Origin: Allomuricauda sp. TMED12
GTDB taxonomy: Bacteria > Bacteroidota > Bacteroidia > Flavobacteriales > Flavobacteriaceae
Direction: 5' to 3'
NCBI GenBank assembly: GCA_002167435.2
Contig: NHBR02000077.1
Location: 1-43,016 of the forward strand
Length of the DNA: 43,016 nucleotides
The translations under genes and the position numbers were made by a program. A model generated the notes under the pieces. The model saw only the letters and a program-made list of their open reading frames with translations. It was not told the DNA's origin and ran no database searches. Positions 8,500-16,093 of this stretch are shown here, one piece after another (position 1 is the first letter of the stretch; each line of letters starts with the position of its first letter).

Positions 8500-11256
8500 T
8501 TAAAAGGTAATTAGGAAGTTGGAAAGGTTGTCTGAACTATCCATATCCAACTTTTTTCTCAAGCGGTAACGATGTATTTCCACCCCCCGGACCGTAATCC
8601 CCATAAGCGGTGCAATTTCCTTGGTAGTGAGGTTCATCTTTAAGTAGGCACATAGCTTTAAATCCTTCGGGGTCAAAGAGGGGTATGATTTGAGCAATCT
8701 TTCAAAGAAATCTTGGTGCAGTTCTTTAAAGTTGACTTCAAAGCGCTTCCAATCTTCCGTATCTTCAATGGAATTGTTGAGCTTTTTAATAAATGAGCGG
8801 TATCGTTGAGAGTTAGGAAACTTATCCTTGTTCATAACCAGCATATTCTTCAGTTCCAAGATCATTTCGTTTTTTCTGGCGATGTTCAAGGTAGTGCTGG
8901 CCAATTCATTTTGCTTTAACTTAACTTCCTTGGCCAATTCTTCCTTCTCAATTTTTGCCATATACTCTATCTGTTCATGCCTCATGCGTTCTTCAAGTTC
9001 CCGGTGCTTTTTGTTCAATTTTCTCTTATTGTACCTTCGTGCCAAATAAAAGGCCAACACCACCAAGCCAATATACATGAACAAACTCCACCAAGAAAAA
9101 TACCATGGTGGAGCTATTTGAAACTTCAAGGTATTGAAATCAGAGACCGAGTTCCCCATTCCTACAGTGGCAACCCTAAGGGTATATTCTCCAAAAGGCA
9201 GGTTCTGAAAATTGATGAATCCGCTTTCTACATAATCGGAATATTCTTTAGGGCCTTCCAAGCGGTAATGAAAATGGGGTGAAATATATTTTGGAGAAAC
9301 TACTATTGCGGTTATGGATTGTGAATGCCTGTAGGGTATATTCACCATAGCCTTCAACACTGAATGTTTCTCTTTCTGATCTTCCAACACCACAAAATCG
9401 GGTATGGGAAGTTCTTGTTCTTCCGTGAGGCTTTTCAACTCAATATCATTGATTTTGGCAAAACCATCAATAAGAGTAATGTACGAAGTACTATCATTGA
9501 CCTTCACCACTTTTTGGGAATCTGGAGCCAATCGCTCACGTAAAGGCAAATCAGTGACCATGAGACTATCCCCTTTGAGATTTGTGTGGATAATGGCCTT
9601 TTGCTCCGTATCGTCAACAAACCAAAAATATTGTTCATCAAAAAACAACAGTTCCTTTTTCCGATAGTCCGAAAACTCGACAAACTTTTCAATGCGATCA
9701 CCAATGGGGTTATAAACATACCATATGCCCTCACTGTTCAAAACAATATTGTTTTTGATATTGTAAAGCTTCACATTGTACTCGCTTGGAGCTCCTTCGT
9801 GCTCAAATGTTTGAACTTCATCAAGCTTATCATATGCCCCTTCATTAAAATGTATCCTATAAAAACCTTTATAAGGGTGGGCCACCCATAGTGTGTTAGG
9901 GGTCTCGAAACACAATTGTTTTACTGGTGCGCCAAAACCCGCTATGGGCTCCACTTCCCATTTACCGTTTTCCAGTTTTTGGAATTTAACCAATCCATTG
10001 TACGTTCCCTGGACGTAAGTGGAGTTTTGATCGGGTACCTTTATTATTTGATAACCTCCGGCCACTTCACTCAGAAGCTCAAAACGGTCCGTATCGACTT
10101 TATAGGTCCCTGTATTATGGCCACATAACAAGTCGCCCTCAAGCACGACCAAATCCCAGACATGGCCTTGCGAACCTTTTACAAACCTAAGTTCACTGCC
10201 TTCAAAATAAAAGACCCCTGTGTTACTTCCCAAAAATAGCTTCCCGTCGTACCAGGCCATATCGTATACCATACCCAGGGTTCCCGAATAATCCGTATAA
10301 TAGGATATCAGGTTGTTGAATCCAACACGGGCAATGCCATTGTCCAGTCCCAACCACAATTGATTGTTGAATCGCAGTCCTGATAAGACCGTATTGTTCT
10401 GGAGTCCCGACTCCCTATTTAAAATTCTATGCCTTTTTGAAACCGTATCATAGAGGTACATCCCGTTCTTGATCGTTCCAAAACCCAACAGTCCGTTCCC
10501 TAAGGGTGTAATCTTGTTCAATTGGTGCTGTTTAAGGTCCTCGGCAATGGGAATGGACCATGGGGAAAGCGTTTCCCCATCATATATAAAACAACCATGT
10601 AATTTGGTTCCTATTAAAAGTTTCTCCTCAAAAACAGTCATGTCATTCACCGTTTTCCCATATAGAAGATCTTGATTGGGCAAGGGGAACAGCTTTCCTG
10701 CCTTTGCCTCAAAAAGCCCCATGAAGCCTCCAGCAACAATCAACTTATCCTGGAACTCAATAAAATCGGAAACCACTTCAGAAGGATCAACAACAGTTAT
10801 TTTATCGTTGTCGAAAAAATAAATTGCAGAAAATGATCGAAATATCACCTTTCCATCCGTTGATGGAAAAATTTCCCAAAATTCCTCGCTTGTAAAGGTG
10901 TGGTCTTCTATCAGGTATGTTAGGGAAGTATATCGAAGTTCCCCAAATTCATTCTTGGTCCAATATCCAAATTCTTCGTAAGACCCCGTATAAACCCGAT
11001 TACCAATACTTTCCACCGAACGGATAATCGTATTGCCCGGTAATTCATGCAAGGTCCAATCCTCTCCATTGTAATGAAGCAACCCCTTATTATTAGCGAC
11101 AAAAAGTTCCCCATTATCATTTACAGAAATATCCCAGTTTTTACTACCTCCCTTATAGTCCAACAATTGATAGTTTTGGATCGGGGGTACTAATTGTTGC
11201 CCAAGTACTGGTAAACAGATAACATATAAAACAATGGAAAATAGCCTAAGTAACAT
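8500..11256 (-). CDS. SusR-like membrane-spanning sensor-regulator (propeller, Y_Y_Y, LuxR-type HTH)
   Basis: 918 residues. The order is a signal peptide (MLLRLFSIVLYVICLPVLG), two-component-regulator propeller repeats in the periplasm (about 25-640), a Y_Y_Y domain (about 650-712, with FINFQNLPFGEYTLRVAT), one membrane helix (about 723-743, SLFMYIGLVVLAFYL), a charged cytoplasmic coiled coil (about 745-800), and a C-terminal HTH of LuxR/GerE type (LTPKDLKLCAYLKMNLTTKE, then GITVRGVEIHRYRLRKKL). There is no histidine-kinase or receiver domain, so signal passes directly through the membrane as proposed for Bacteroides SusR. It lies directly upstream of susC on the same strand and most likely activates that operon on sensing a released oligosaccharide. 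Start at ATG 11256. Confidence 0.9.
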   Translation of the reverse strand: MLLRLFSIVLYVICLPVLGQQLVPPIQNYQLLDYKGGSKNWDISVNDNGELFVANNKGLLHYNGEDWTLHELPGNTIIRSVESIGNRVYTGSYEEFGYWTKNEFGELRYTSLTYLIEDHTFTSEEFWEIFPSTDGKVIFRSFSAIYFFDNDKITVVDPSEVVSDFIEFQDKLIVAGGFMGLFEAKAGKLFPLPNQDLLYGKTVNDMTVFEEKLLIGTKLHGCFIYDGETLSPWSIPIAEDLKQHQLNKITPLGNGLLGFGTIKNGMYLYDTVSKRHRILNRESGLQNNTVLSGLRFNNQLWLGLDNGIARVGFNNLISYYTDYSGTLGMVYDMAWYDGKLFLGSNTGVFYFEGSELRFVKGSQGHVWDLVVLEGDLLCGHNTGTYKVDTDRFELLSEVAGGYQIIKVPDQNSTYVQGTYNGLVKFQKLENGKWEVEPIAGFGAPVKQLCFETPNTLWVAHPYKGFYRIHFNEGAYDKLDEVQTFEHEGAPSEYNVKLYNIKNNIVLNSEGIWYVYNPIGDRIEKFVEFSDYRKKELLFFDEQYFWFVDDTEQKAIIHTNLKGDSLMVTDLPLRERLAPDSQKVVKVNDSTSYITLIDGFAKINDIELKSLTEEQELPIPDFVVLEDQKEKHSVLKAMVNIPYRHSQSITAIVVSPKYISPHFHYRLEGPKEYSDYVESGFINFQNLPFGEYTLRVATVGMGNSVSDFNTLKFQIAPPWYFSWWSLFMYIGLVVLAFYLARRYNKRKLNKKHRELEERMRHEQIEYMAKIEKEELAKEVKLKQNELASTTLNIARKNEMILELKNMLVMNKDKFPNSQRYRSFIKKLNNSIEDTEDWKRFEVNFKELHQDFFERLLKSYPSLTPKDLKLCAYLKMNLTTKEIAPLMGITVRGVEIHRYRLRKKLDMDSSDNLSNFLITF

Positions 11257-11353
11257 ACTATATTGTTTAGGGCATAAAGATCTTTCGAATCATTGAATAT
11301 ACAAAACCAACCCAAATCACTGGAAATGTATGAAACCTTTATGAAGCTTCGCC
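11257..11353. other. Gap between the PUL regulator and the decayed accessory patch
   Basis: No gene was seen. The stretch contains the promoter region of the minus-strand regulator and the join to the accessory genes; the first copy of the 17 bp boundary motif begins at 11354. Confidence 0.4.
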
Positions 11354-11370
11354 ATCGTTTTATTGAACTT
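11354..11370 (+). repeat. Boundary motif copy 1 (ATCGTTTTATTGAACTT)
   Basis: A 17 bp motif found again at 11662, 12161, inverted at 13764, and degenerate at 36493. Here it overlaps the distal stop codon of the broken small gene. Copies sit at gene edges of the mer/resolvase patch, as terminal repeats or cassette junctions would. Confidence 0.5.
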
Positions 11371-11653
11371 GTATTATTGCATTCTTAATGTTTTCTGGAA
11401 CATTTGTCCAAACAGTTTCATTGGTTAAACTAAGCTAGCAGAAGCATTCTTCATGGGCAACTTTGATTATATGATTATACCAATCAACATATGTCCAATC
11501 CGTTGGTTTGGGAGAATAAAGAGTTTGGTTTTGAGGGTCCCAATGAACTTGTGTTGCAATTCTACATATCTGGGTGAACTTTTGCTCTTCTGGACTAATA
11601 TTAAGACGGCCTAGGGCGTCAATCTCTACTTTCTTTATTACATCTCTCTTCAA
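11360..11653 (-). pseudogene. Small conserved-type hypothetical protein broken by an amber codon
   Basis: The frame opens at a TTG at 11653 (there is no ATG before the upstream in-frame stop) and runs 72 codons to a TAG at 11437-11435. The same frame then continues for 24 more codons (SLTNETVWTNVPENIKNAII near the end) to a TAA at 11360. The first part reads MKRDVIKKVEIDALGRLNIS, with a later YSPKPTDWTYVDWYNHII block. Coding character on both sides of the stop suggests one original protein of about 97 residues with a nonsense mutation, and possibly a start changed from ATG to TTG. I recall similar small hypothetical proteins in Bacteroidota but know no function. The 16-17 bp boundary motif lies at both ends of the gene. 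Confidence 0.6.
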
Positions 11654-11661
11654 CCTTTTGA

Positions 11662-11677
11662 ATCGTTTATTTGAACT
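11662..11677 (+). repeat. Boundary motif copy 2 (ATCGTTTATTTGAACT)
   Basis: Direct repeat of the motif at 11354 and identical over these 16 bp to the copy at 12161. It lies between the broken small gene and the DUF6326 gene, just upstream of the former in its reading direction. Confidence 0.5.
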
Positions 11678-11726
11678 ATAACTAATTTAATTTATTTTCA
11701 ATTCTAAGGTTCAATCCATCATTATT

Positions 11727-12140
11727 TCATTGTTGGCTTTGAGACCATTTCCAAGCAATTCTAATTATCATTAATAGTAATATCAATTCCAATACCTCAT
11801 ATAACCGCCAATAAATCCATGGTTTATCTTCGCCAATAAATTGTGTGCCAATAAGTATTAGGATATGGAAAATGCCCATGGTGATATTGACCAAACGGTT
11901 TGCTCTCGCTTTTAAAATTACTGAAAGCAGTACCATAAGGCCTGGAAGTGTCATCAGAATAGCCGCTCCAACCAAGATAGGTTGTGTAAACTGCATTCCT
12001 TGTGAATAGCCTTCTGCGAGTTCTTCAATATGACCCGGTTGGTACAATGACAATATATCATTATAGATATACAGGAACATCAAGGTTATCCAAAATAGTG
12101 CAAGTTTAATCTTTACATTGATTTTTGGATCCTCTAACAT
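11727..12140 (-). CDS. DUF6326-type small integral membrane protein
   Basis: 137 residues with four predicted membrane segments: about 11-31 (IKLALFWITLMFLYIYND), 51-74 (PILVGAAILMTLPGLMVLLS), 82-102 (RLVNITMGIFHILILIG) and 110-130 (WRLYEVLELILLLMIIRIAW). The layout and the N-terminal LFWITLMFLYIYNDILS resemble proteins annotated as DUF6326 in Bacteroidota; the function is unknown. The start is the ATG at 12140. It is flanked on both sides by copies of the boundary motif (11662 and 12161), so it may have been acquired as a unit independent of the neighbouring mer genes. No ligand or active-site residues could be identified. Confidence 0.7.
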   Translation of the reverse strand: MLEDPKINVKIKLALFWITLMFLYIYNDILSLYQPGHIEELAEGYSQGMQFTQPILVGAAILMTLPGLMVLLSVILKARANRLVNITMGIFHILILIGTQFIGEDKPWIYWRLYEVLELILLLMIIRIAWKWSQSQQ

Positions 12141-12160
12141 GGTTTTTAATCTTTATTGAA

Positions 12161-12177
12161 ATCGTTTATTTGAACTT
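12161..12177 (+). repeat. Boundary motif copy 3 (ATCGTTTATTTGAACTT)
   Basis: Exact over 16 bp with the copy at 11662. It lies about 20 bp upstream of the DUF6326 start in its direction and separates that gene from the mer genes. Confidence 0.5.
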
Positions 12178-12228
12178 TATCCTCTTTTATTAAAATAGAA
12201 TACTGTGTGTTTGCTTTTGGTTTATAAA

Positions 12229-12438
12229 TCAAGAACAGCAGCTAGATCCTTTCTGTATAGGTGGACATTTTACGGTTCCATAACTACAAAACACACAGCA
12301 ATCTCCTTGTTTTGGTCTTAGGACTTGCCTACAATTTTCACACTCGTAAAAGAACTGGCAAGCATCCATGGGCAATGTTTCTTCTTTTTTGTGTCCACAA
12401 TTTGGGCAAGTGATGGTTGATTGTAGAATGACTTCCAT
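12229..12438 (-). CDS. GDCCVxC-domain cysteine-rich metal-binding protein
   Basis: 69 residues from the ATG at 12438. The frame is also open to a TTG at 12450, but the ATG sits one base after the merTP stop and implies translational coupling, so it is preferred. Eleven cysteines are present: a CPNC knuckle (11, 14), C27, a CENC knuckle (33, 36), the diagnostic GDCCVFCSYG (47, 48, 51), C58 in KCPPIQ, and a CC pair (67, 68) near the C-terminus. The GDCCVxC family typically accompanies MerT-like mercury transporters. A role in soft-metal binding or hand-off is likely, but its biochemistry is not established. It probably shares a transcript with merTP. Confidence 0.85.
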   Translation of the reverse strand: MEVILQSTITCPNCGHKKEETLPMDACQFFYECENCRQVLRPKQGDCCVFCSYGTVKCPPIQKGSSCCS

Positions 12439-12439
12439 T

Positions 12440-13039
12440 TTAATTTTCAATTTTGTCAGTCACCGAATACCCCGTTCTATTAATAGCGGTTTCGATTTCC
12501 ATGATGTCAGTTTTCGAATTATCAAACTCAATAATTGCATTTCCATTCTCATAGGAGGCAGTTGATTTAACAACACCTGAAAGCTTGTTCACTTCGTGGG
12601 TAACATGCTCTTCACAGCCTGTGCAAGTCATTCCACTGATTTTAAATTCAACGGCTTCTATATTCGATTTCTCAAACACAACTATCTGTTTTTCCGCTTT
12701 GGGATAAAACACGTGAGCATATGATGGGAATGCAAGCATCACAATTGCAAACATTGTAACAATCCCTAAAAACGTTTTGCTCTGAATAAATCTTGGTTTT
12801 TTCTCATTTTCACAATCACAATCGATTTCTTTTGTAGGTTTCAATTTCTGATACCAAAGAAATCCAAGGACCAATACCGTAAATCCGATCAAATAAGGTC
12901 TTATGGGGTCAAGCCATGAGAAAGTCGAAGCAATTCCAGTTGTTCCTGCCAATAAAGCAAAAACAGGAGTTATACAACAAAGCGAAGCGGTAATCGCTGT
13001 CAAAGTGCCCAAACCTAAAAGTTTGTTGTTTGATTTCAT
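12440..13039 (-). CDS. merTP: Mercuric transport fusion protein MerTP
   Basis: 199 residues. The MerT-like part has three hydrophobic segments (about 8-33, 48-64, 88-106) with the vicinal pair C21-C22 in the first helix and a cytoplasmic loop carrying CDC (C74, C76). The C-terminal 75 residues are a MerP/HMA domain with the GMTCTGC metal motif (C139, C142) and a beta-alpha-beta pattern. In known systems such proteins move Hg(II) into the cytoplasm for reduction by MerA. Here no MerA, MerB, MerR or ArsR-type regulator is adjacent. The upstream neighbour is a resolvase pseudogene, so the operon looks like an excised fragment. Start at ATG 13039. Confidence 0.9.
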   Translation of the reverse strand: MKSNNKLLGLGTLTAITASLCCITPVFALLAGTTGIASTFSWLDPIRPYLIGFTVLVLGFLWYQKLKPTKEIDCDCENEKKPRFIQSKTFLGIVTMFAIVMLAFPSYAHVFYPKAEKQIVVFEKSNIEAVEFKISGMTCTGCEEHVTHEVNKLSGVVKSTASYENGNAIIEFDNSKTDIMEIETAINRTGYSVTDKIEN

Positions 13040-13149
13040 TCTTTTCCAATTTTGCTCTTGATAGTTGTTGTTTCAGTTTCAACAACTAGGTTAGAAGGAT
13101 GTAAATTACATATATAAATCCCAAATTGAAATTAAATCGATGTAGTTGA

Positions 13150-13756
13150 TCATCTCTTATACGACCTCAATTTTCCCGAAAGCCCCCTTTGCCTTAAATA
13201 TTTAATAGGTGGCTCTCGAAATGTTCAATCGTTCGCATATCTCAGTAACGGTCAATATGCCATCATTGAAATACTCCTCACAAAGTACAGCTTTTTGTTA
13301 ATTTTTCTTACTTATGCCTTTCGGGGCTCCCAATATTTTCTCCCATCGTCTAACCGATTCCAAACCAGCTTTGGTCCGTTCAATAATGATGTCCCTTTCC
13401 AATTGTGCCAAGCCTGCAAATATGTTGATGATAAACTCTGAATGTGAAGATTTCTCCGTAGTATCAATGAAAGGCTCGGTAATGCTCCTGAAACGAACTC
13501 CCTTTCCTTTTAATTTTGTCATTAGATTTGTAAATTGGATCAGGCTTCTTGCCAACCGATCACGTTTCCAGACTACAATAGTATCTCCATCACTTACATA
13601 TTTTAAAAGTTTGCTCAAGCTCTTCCGCACTTCCTTGGTATTCGATACTATATCTGTGTAAATGTTCTTTTGTGGAATCCCTTCCTTGAGGAGTGCATCC
13701 AATTAAAGATCCAAACTTTGTTCCATTGTACTTACCCGTGCATATCCAAAAACCAT
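13150..13756 (-). pseudogene. Serine resolvase/invertase pseudogene (two stops and a frameshift)
   Basis: From the ATG at 13756 the frame reads MVFGYARVSTMEQSLDL, then TAA at 13705-13703 where the family normally has Gln, then continues LDALLKEGIPQKNIYTD. Resolvase features are the catalytic Ser in YARVST, VVWKRDRLARS, FIINIFAGLAQLERDII and ERTKAGLESVRR. A second TAA (13300-13298) follows KGISKKN, after which the helix-turn-helix resumes (VTEICERLNISRATY). A frameshift near 13203 is needed to reach the natural-looking end KYLRQRGLSGKL and a TGA at 13152-13150. An intact protein would be about 200 residues. Three independent lesions make function very unlikely. It may once have mobilised the mer genes downstream. 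Confidence 0.9.
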
Positions 13757-13763
13757 AACCTGA

Positions 13764-13780
13764 AAGTTCAATAAAACGGT
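13764..13780 (-). repeat. Boundary motif copy 4, inverted
   Basis: The minus strand reads ACCGTTTTATTGAACTT, 16 of 17 bases identical to copy 1 at 11354 and in the opposite orientation. It lies 8 bp outside the resolvase ATG. Copies 1 and 4 therefore form an inverted pair around the whole small-gene/mer/resolvase patch of about 2.4 kb. Confidence 0.5.
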
Positions 13781-13936
13781 GATTTAAATTCAATTGATCA
13801 AAATTGTCTCTAAAATTTACTAATTTGGCCATAGAAAGCATATCGGAACGGTCAAAAGTTACCTATTCGGTTACCTTTTTTTGAAAAAATATCGTAACAT
13901 ATTGGTTTATAGCTGGATACCTAAAAATATTTGGGC

Positions 13937-13949
13937 CAGTCATCCCGAC
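13937..13949 (+). repeat. Left 13 bp att-like core (CAGTCATCCCGAC)
   Basis: Identical to 36011-36023. The sequence fits the last T-stem bases plus CATCCCG-A, the 3' acceptor strand and discriminator of a bacterial tRNA-Pro. No tRNA body precedes it. Tyrosine recombinases often use tRNA 3' ends as attachment sites, and a recombinase fragment lies 216 bp inward. Chance identity of 13 bp is possible in a window this size. Confidence 0.4.
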
Positions 13950-13970
13950 TTACCTTATTTAAGTAAAATC

Positions 13971-14005
13971 AAAACACTGTTAATCTTATGATTTTCAGTG
14001 TTTTT
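13971..14005. terminator. Hairpin terminator beside the left att-like core
   Basis: A perfect 9 bp stem (AAAACACTG, 13971-13979, with CAGTGTTTT, 13996-14004), a 16-base loop, and then TTTTTCATTTTTT. No intact gene ends here. The placement 22 bp after the tRNA-like 3' end resembles a tRNA terminator left behind with the attachment site. Confidence 0.5.
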
Positions 14006-14050
14006 CATTTTTTATGATTCCATCTGATATCATTTGAAACCATGTTTTTG

Positions 14051-14080
14051 GTGTGCAATAAGGTGTGCACACCGGTACAC
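14051..14080. promoter_or_regulatory. GTGTGCA repeat cluster upstream of the recombinase fragment
   Basis: GTGTGCA occurs at 14051-14057 and 14063-14069, and its reverse complement TGCACAC at 14066-14072. Together they form a perfect 12 bp palindrome, GGTGTGCACACC, at 14062-14073. Being between the att-like core and the recombinase start, these could be arm-type binding sites or an autoregulatory operator. Confidence 0.45.
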
Positions 14081-14164
14081 AGATTGTTGTAGTTTTATGT
14101 ATGAACGATTGAGGTTAAAGGGCAGTCCGACCAATAACAATTGTTCAATTAAAATGATTACAAC

Positions 14165-14473
14165 ATGCGGACAGACAGTACTTTAGGAATCAATTTCTTC
14201 GTCAGGAAAAAGCGCAATGACCCGAGCATATACGATATATATGTTCGTATAACGGTCAAAAAGGAGCGTGCAGAAATCAGTATCAAACGGGACATTCCGG
14301 TGTGCAAATGGGACAAAATTCGTGGAAAAGCGTTCCCGACCAGTAGAACCATGGAGGATTTGAACGCATATCTCGATACCGTTTATGGGGAAATCCTCAA
14401 TTTTCATAGGGAGTTGCACATGGAAAGATCATCAATAAGACTAGGGGGCACTGGTGAGGACATGGGCTACTGA
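14165..14473 (+). pseudogene. Tyrosine recombinase fragment (N-terminal arm-binding domain only)
   Basis: 102 codons from ATG 14165. Residues about 8-87 match the arm DNA-binding domain of Bacteroidota tyrosine recombinases: GINFFVRKKR, IYVRITVKKERAEISIKRDI, then the W of VCKWDKIRGKA and LNAYLDTVYGEILNFHREL. Intact members have about 300 further residues with a core-binding domain and the R..HxxR..Y catalytic domain. Here the frame runs into the 154 bp island-edge repeat from 14421 and stops, so no catalytic residues remain. It lies just inside the left att-like core and reads inward, the usual place for an integrase of an integrated element. A remnant by rearrangement is the best reading. 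Confidence 0.8.
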
Positions 14474-14574
14474 AATCAAAAAAATAGGTTGCGCCCTATC
14501 CGTTTTTTTCTTCATGCTTATCTATCGGAACGCTACAAAAAACCGATAGGATTCATGCGCAAAAGTTGGGGTAA
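14421..14574 (+). repeat. Island-edge direct repeat, left copy
   Basis: Begins TGGAAAGATCATCAATAAG and ends CAAAAGTTGGGGT. It is strongly similar to 36311-36461 in the same orientation, with a few substitutions and small indels. It contains a long imperfect inverted repeat at 14489-14564: TTGCGC-CCTATC on the left, GATAGG-(6 nt)-GCGCAA on the right, with T-rich and A-rich inner arms. A competing perfect 7 bp stem (CTATCGG in the loop with CCGATAG in the right arm) is also possible. Confidence 0.85.
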
Positions 14575-15026
14575 GAATTTGGGGTTGGTTTTGTAGAAAA
14601 CCTTTCCTAAAGATCAGGGTATTTAAAACAAGAACTTCTGATCGTGTGTTTCTTCTGACTTGATTCTTATCAAAAATTAAAGAATACAACACTGTAAATT
14701 GACCAAAATTTACACTTTTCCGATCAAAGTAGCCATTACTTTTACCTCAACCAAGATTGTTTGCCTTGTTGATTTTTAAACTTGATAGGGTAGAGTGATA
14801 ATTGATAACACGTATCTCCTTTGTTGGACGTTTCTATGTCAATTACACTTTTTAGAGCTTAGTATTTAGTTACGGTTCTGTGCTAGCAGTAAGTTGTTGA
14901 ATTTTTGGAAAACACATTTACCATTTAATTAATGATGCTGTCAATCATTTAAGGAGATACCCAATAGAAGAAATGAGAACAGCAAACGTGCGATAATTGA
15001 AGTAAAACGATTTTAAAATTATTAAA
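14575..15026 (+). promoter_or_regulatory. Intergenic region upstream of the GH16 gene
   Basis: No gene was seen in this stretch of about 450 bp. An inverted repeat at 14693-14714 (TGTAAATT, six bases, AATTTACA) is a possible operator. An AAGGAGA sequence near 14951 resembles a ribosome binding site but is not followed by an open frame. The GH16 leader directly before the ATG at 15027 is A/T-rich without a strong Shine-Dalgarno, as is common in Bacteroidota. Confidence 0.35.
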
Positions 15027-15980
15027 ATGAAAAAGCAAATGAATTCCTATTTAAAATTATTTTTAAGTTCTTTATTACTTATAAATTGCAATTGCGCCGA
15101 CAATAAGGTAGATGCAGAAGATGAAATAATCGGCCCTGATTTGGGATCAAATACAGGTAACATAACCATCCCAGGAAGCGTAACCAAAGGCGAGTTTTTT
15201 GATGATTTTAATTATGAAAGTCCTTCTGATCCTGAATTTACTAGTTTTGGATGGAAGGTAAGATCGGATAATTATGGGCCTGGGATATCTGGTCAAGGAG
15301 GGAGTTGGAGCCCTTCAAACATTTCCTTTATTGATGACGGTGAAACAAATAAAGTTGTTAAGTTAAAGGCAAATACAATGGGTACTGCCGCAAGTACTGT
15401 ATCTTCTGAACTGTTTACGACCAGAAAATTTGGTGTGGGGACATTTGCCGCACGAGTATATTTTTATAACGCACCTGAATCTGATCTGGATTTAATCGGC
15501 GATTTGCCTGTTCAAACATTCTTTACCATAGCCGACCCATCTAAAGGAGAGATTGATGCATACTGTGAGTTTGATTTTGAATACTTGCCCAATGGTGGCT
15601 GGGGAACTAACCCCAACACTCTATTCAGTACATCCTGGGAAACTGTCAGTAACAATACTGGAGATAATTATACACAAGATCAGGAGGGGTGGCACACCTT
15701 GGTAATACAAATAGATTTTGATTCAACAAGATATTATGTTGATGGAGACTTAAAATATACTCACTATGCCCCATATGTAGTAGATGGGGTAATGTCGGTT
15801 AACTTTAATTTATGGTTTATCAATATTGATACAGAAAATGAGACTGAAAGAGTTTGGTCTCAAATGATTGACTGGGTATATGTGCGCCCAGGTAAGATGT
15901 TGACACCAACACAAGTTAATGAAAGTTTAGATAAACTTCGAAATGATAATTTGGAACGAATTGATTCCACAACATTATAA
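15027..15980 (+). CDS. Secreted GH16-family glycoside hydrolase
   Basis: 317 residues. An N-terminal hydrophobic signal ends in LLLINCNC, and one of these cysteines may be lipidated although the lipobox is not canonical. From about residue 56 the chain has GH16 beta-jelly-roll features: FFDDFNYE at the start, SELFTTRKFGVGTFAARVYF, the catalytic strand CEFDFEYLPNGGW with E181-x-D183-x-E185 matching the GH16 ExDxE nucleophile/acid motif, GWHTLVIQIDFDSTRYYVDG, and a C-terminal WSQMIDWVYVRPG. GH16 enzymes are endo-acting on beta-glucans or beta-galactans, including endo-beta-galactosidases on poly-N-acetyllactosamine. Beside GH20 and GlcNAc catabolism, a GlcNAc-bearing substrate is more likely here than laminarin. 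It is convergent with the HTCS gene. Confidence 0.8.
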   Translation: MKKQMNSYLKLFLSSLLLINCNCADNKVDAEDEIIGPDLGSNTGNITIPGSVTKGEFFDDFNYESPSDPEFTSFGWKVRSDNYGPGISGQGGSWSPSNISFIDDGETNKVVKLKANTMGTAASTVSSELFTTRKFGVGTFAARVYFYNAPESDLDLIGDLPVQTFFTIADPSKGEIDAYCEFDFEYLPNGGWGTNPNTLFSTSWETVSNNTGDNYTQDQEGWHTLVIQIDFDSTRYYVDGDLKYTHYAPYVVDGVMSVNFNLWFINIDTENETERVWSQMIDWVYVRPGKMLTPTQVNESLDKLRNDNLERIDSTTL

Positions 15981-16093
15981 CAAACTAAGAATATAAACTA
16001 CAAGAAAATTAAAGAGAGGGAGAGTCTCTTCCGAAGCGAATTTAATAACAAATTCCAATGACATCCAACAAGGCACCTAAAAAGATAACTTAG

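Noticed and set aside
13590..13841. 83-codon minus-strand frame overlapping the resolvase start
   Set aside because: It is the wrong frame of the resolvase 5' part; the correct frame starts at 13756 and is broken by a TAA at 13705.
14489..14564. Edge-repeat hairpin as an integron attC site
   Set aside because: The RYYYAAC/GTTRRRY core boxes are not present in the required places and no integron integrase is nearby.
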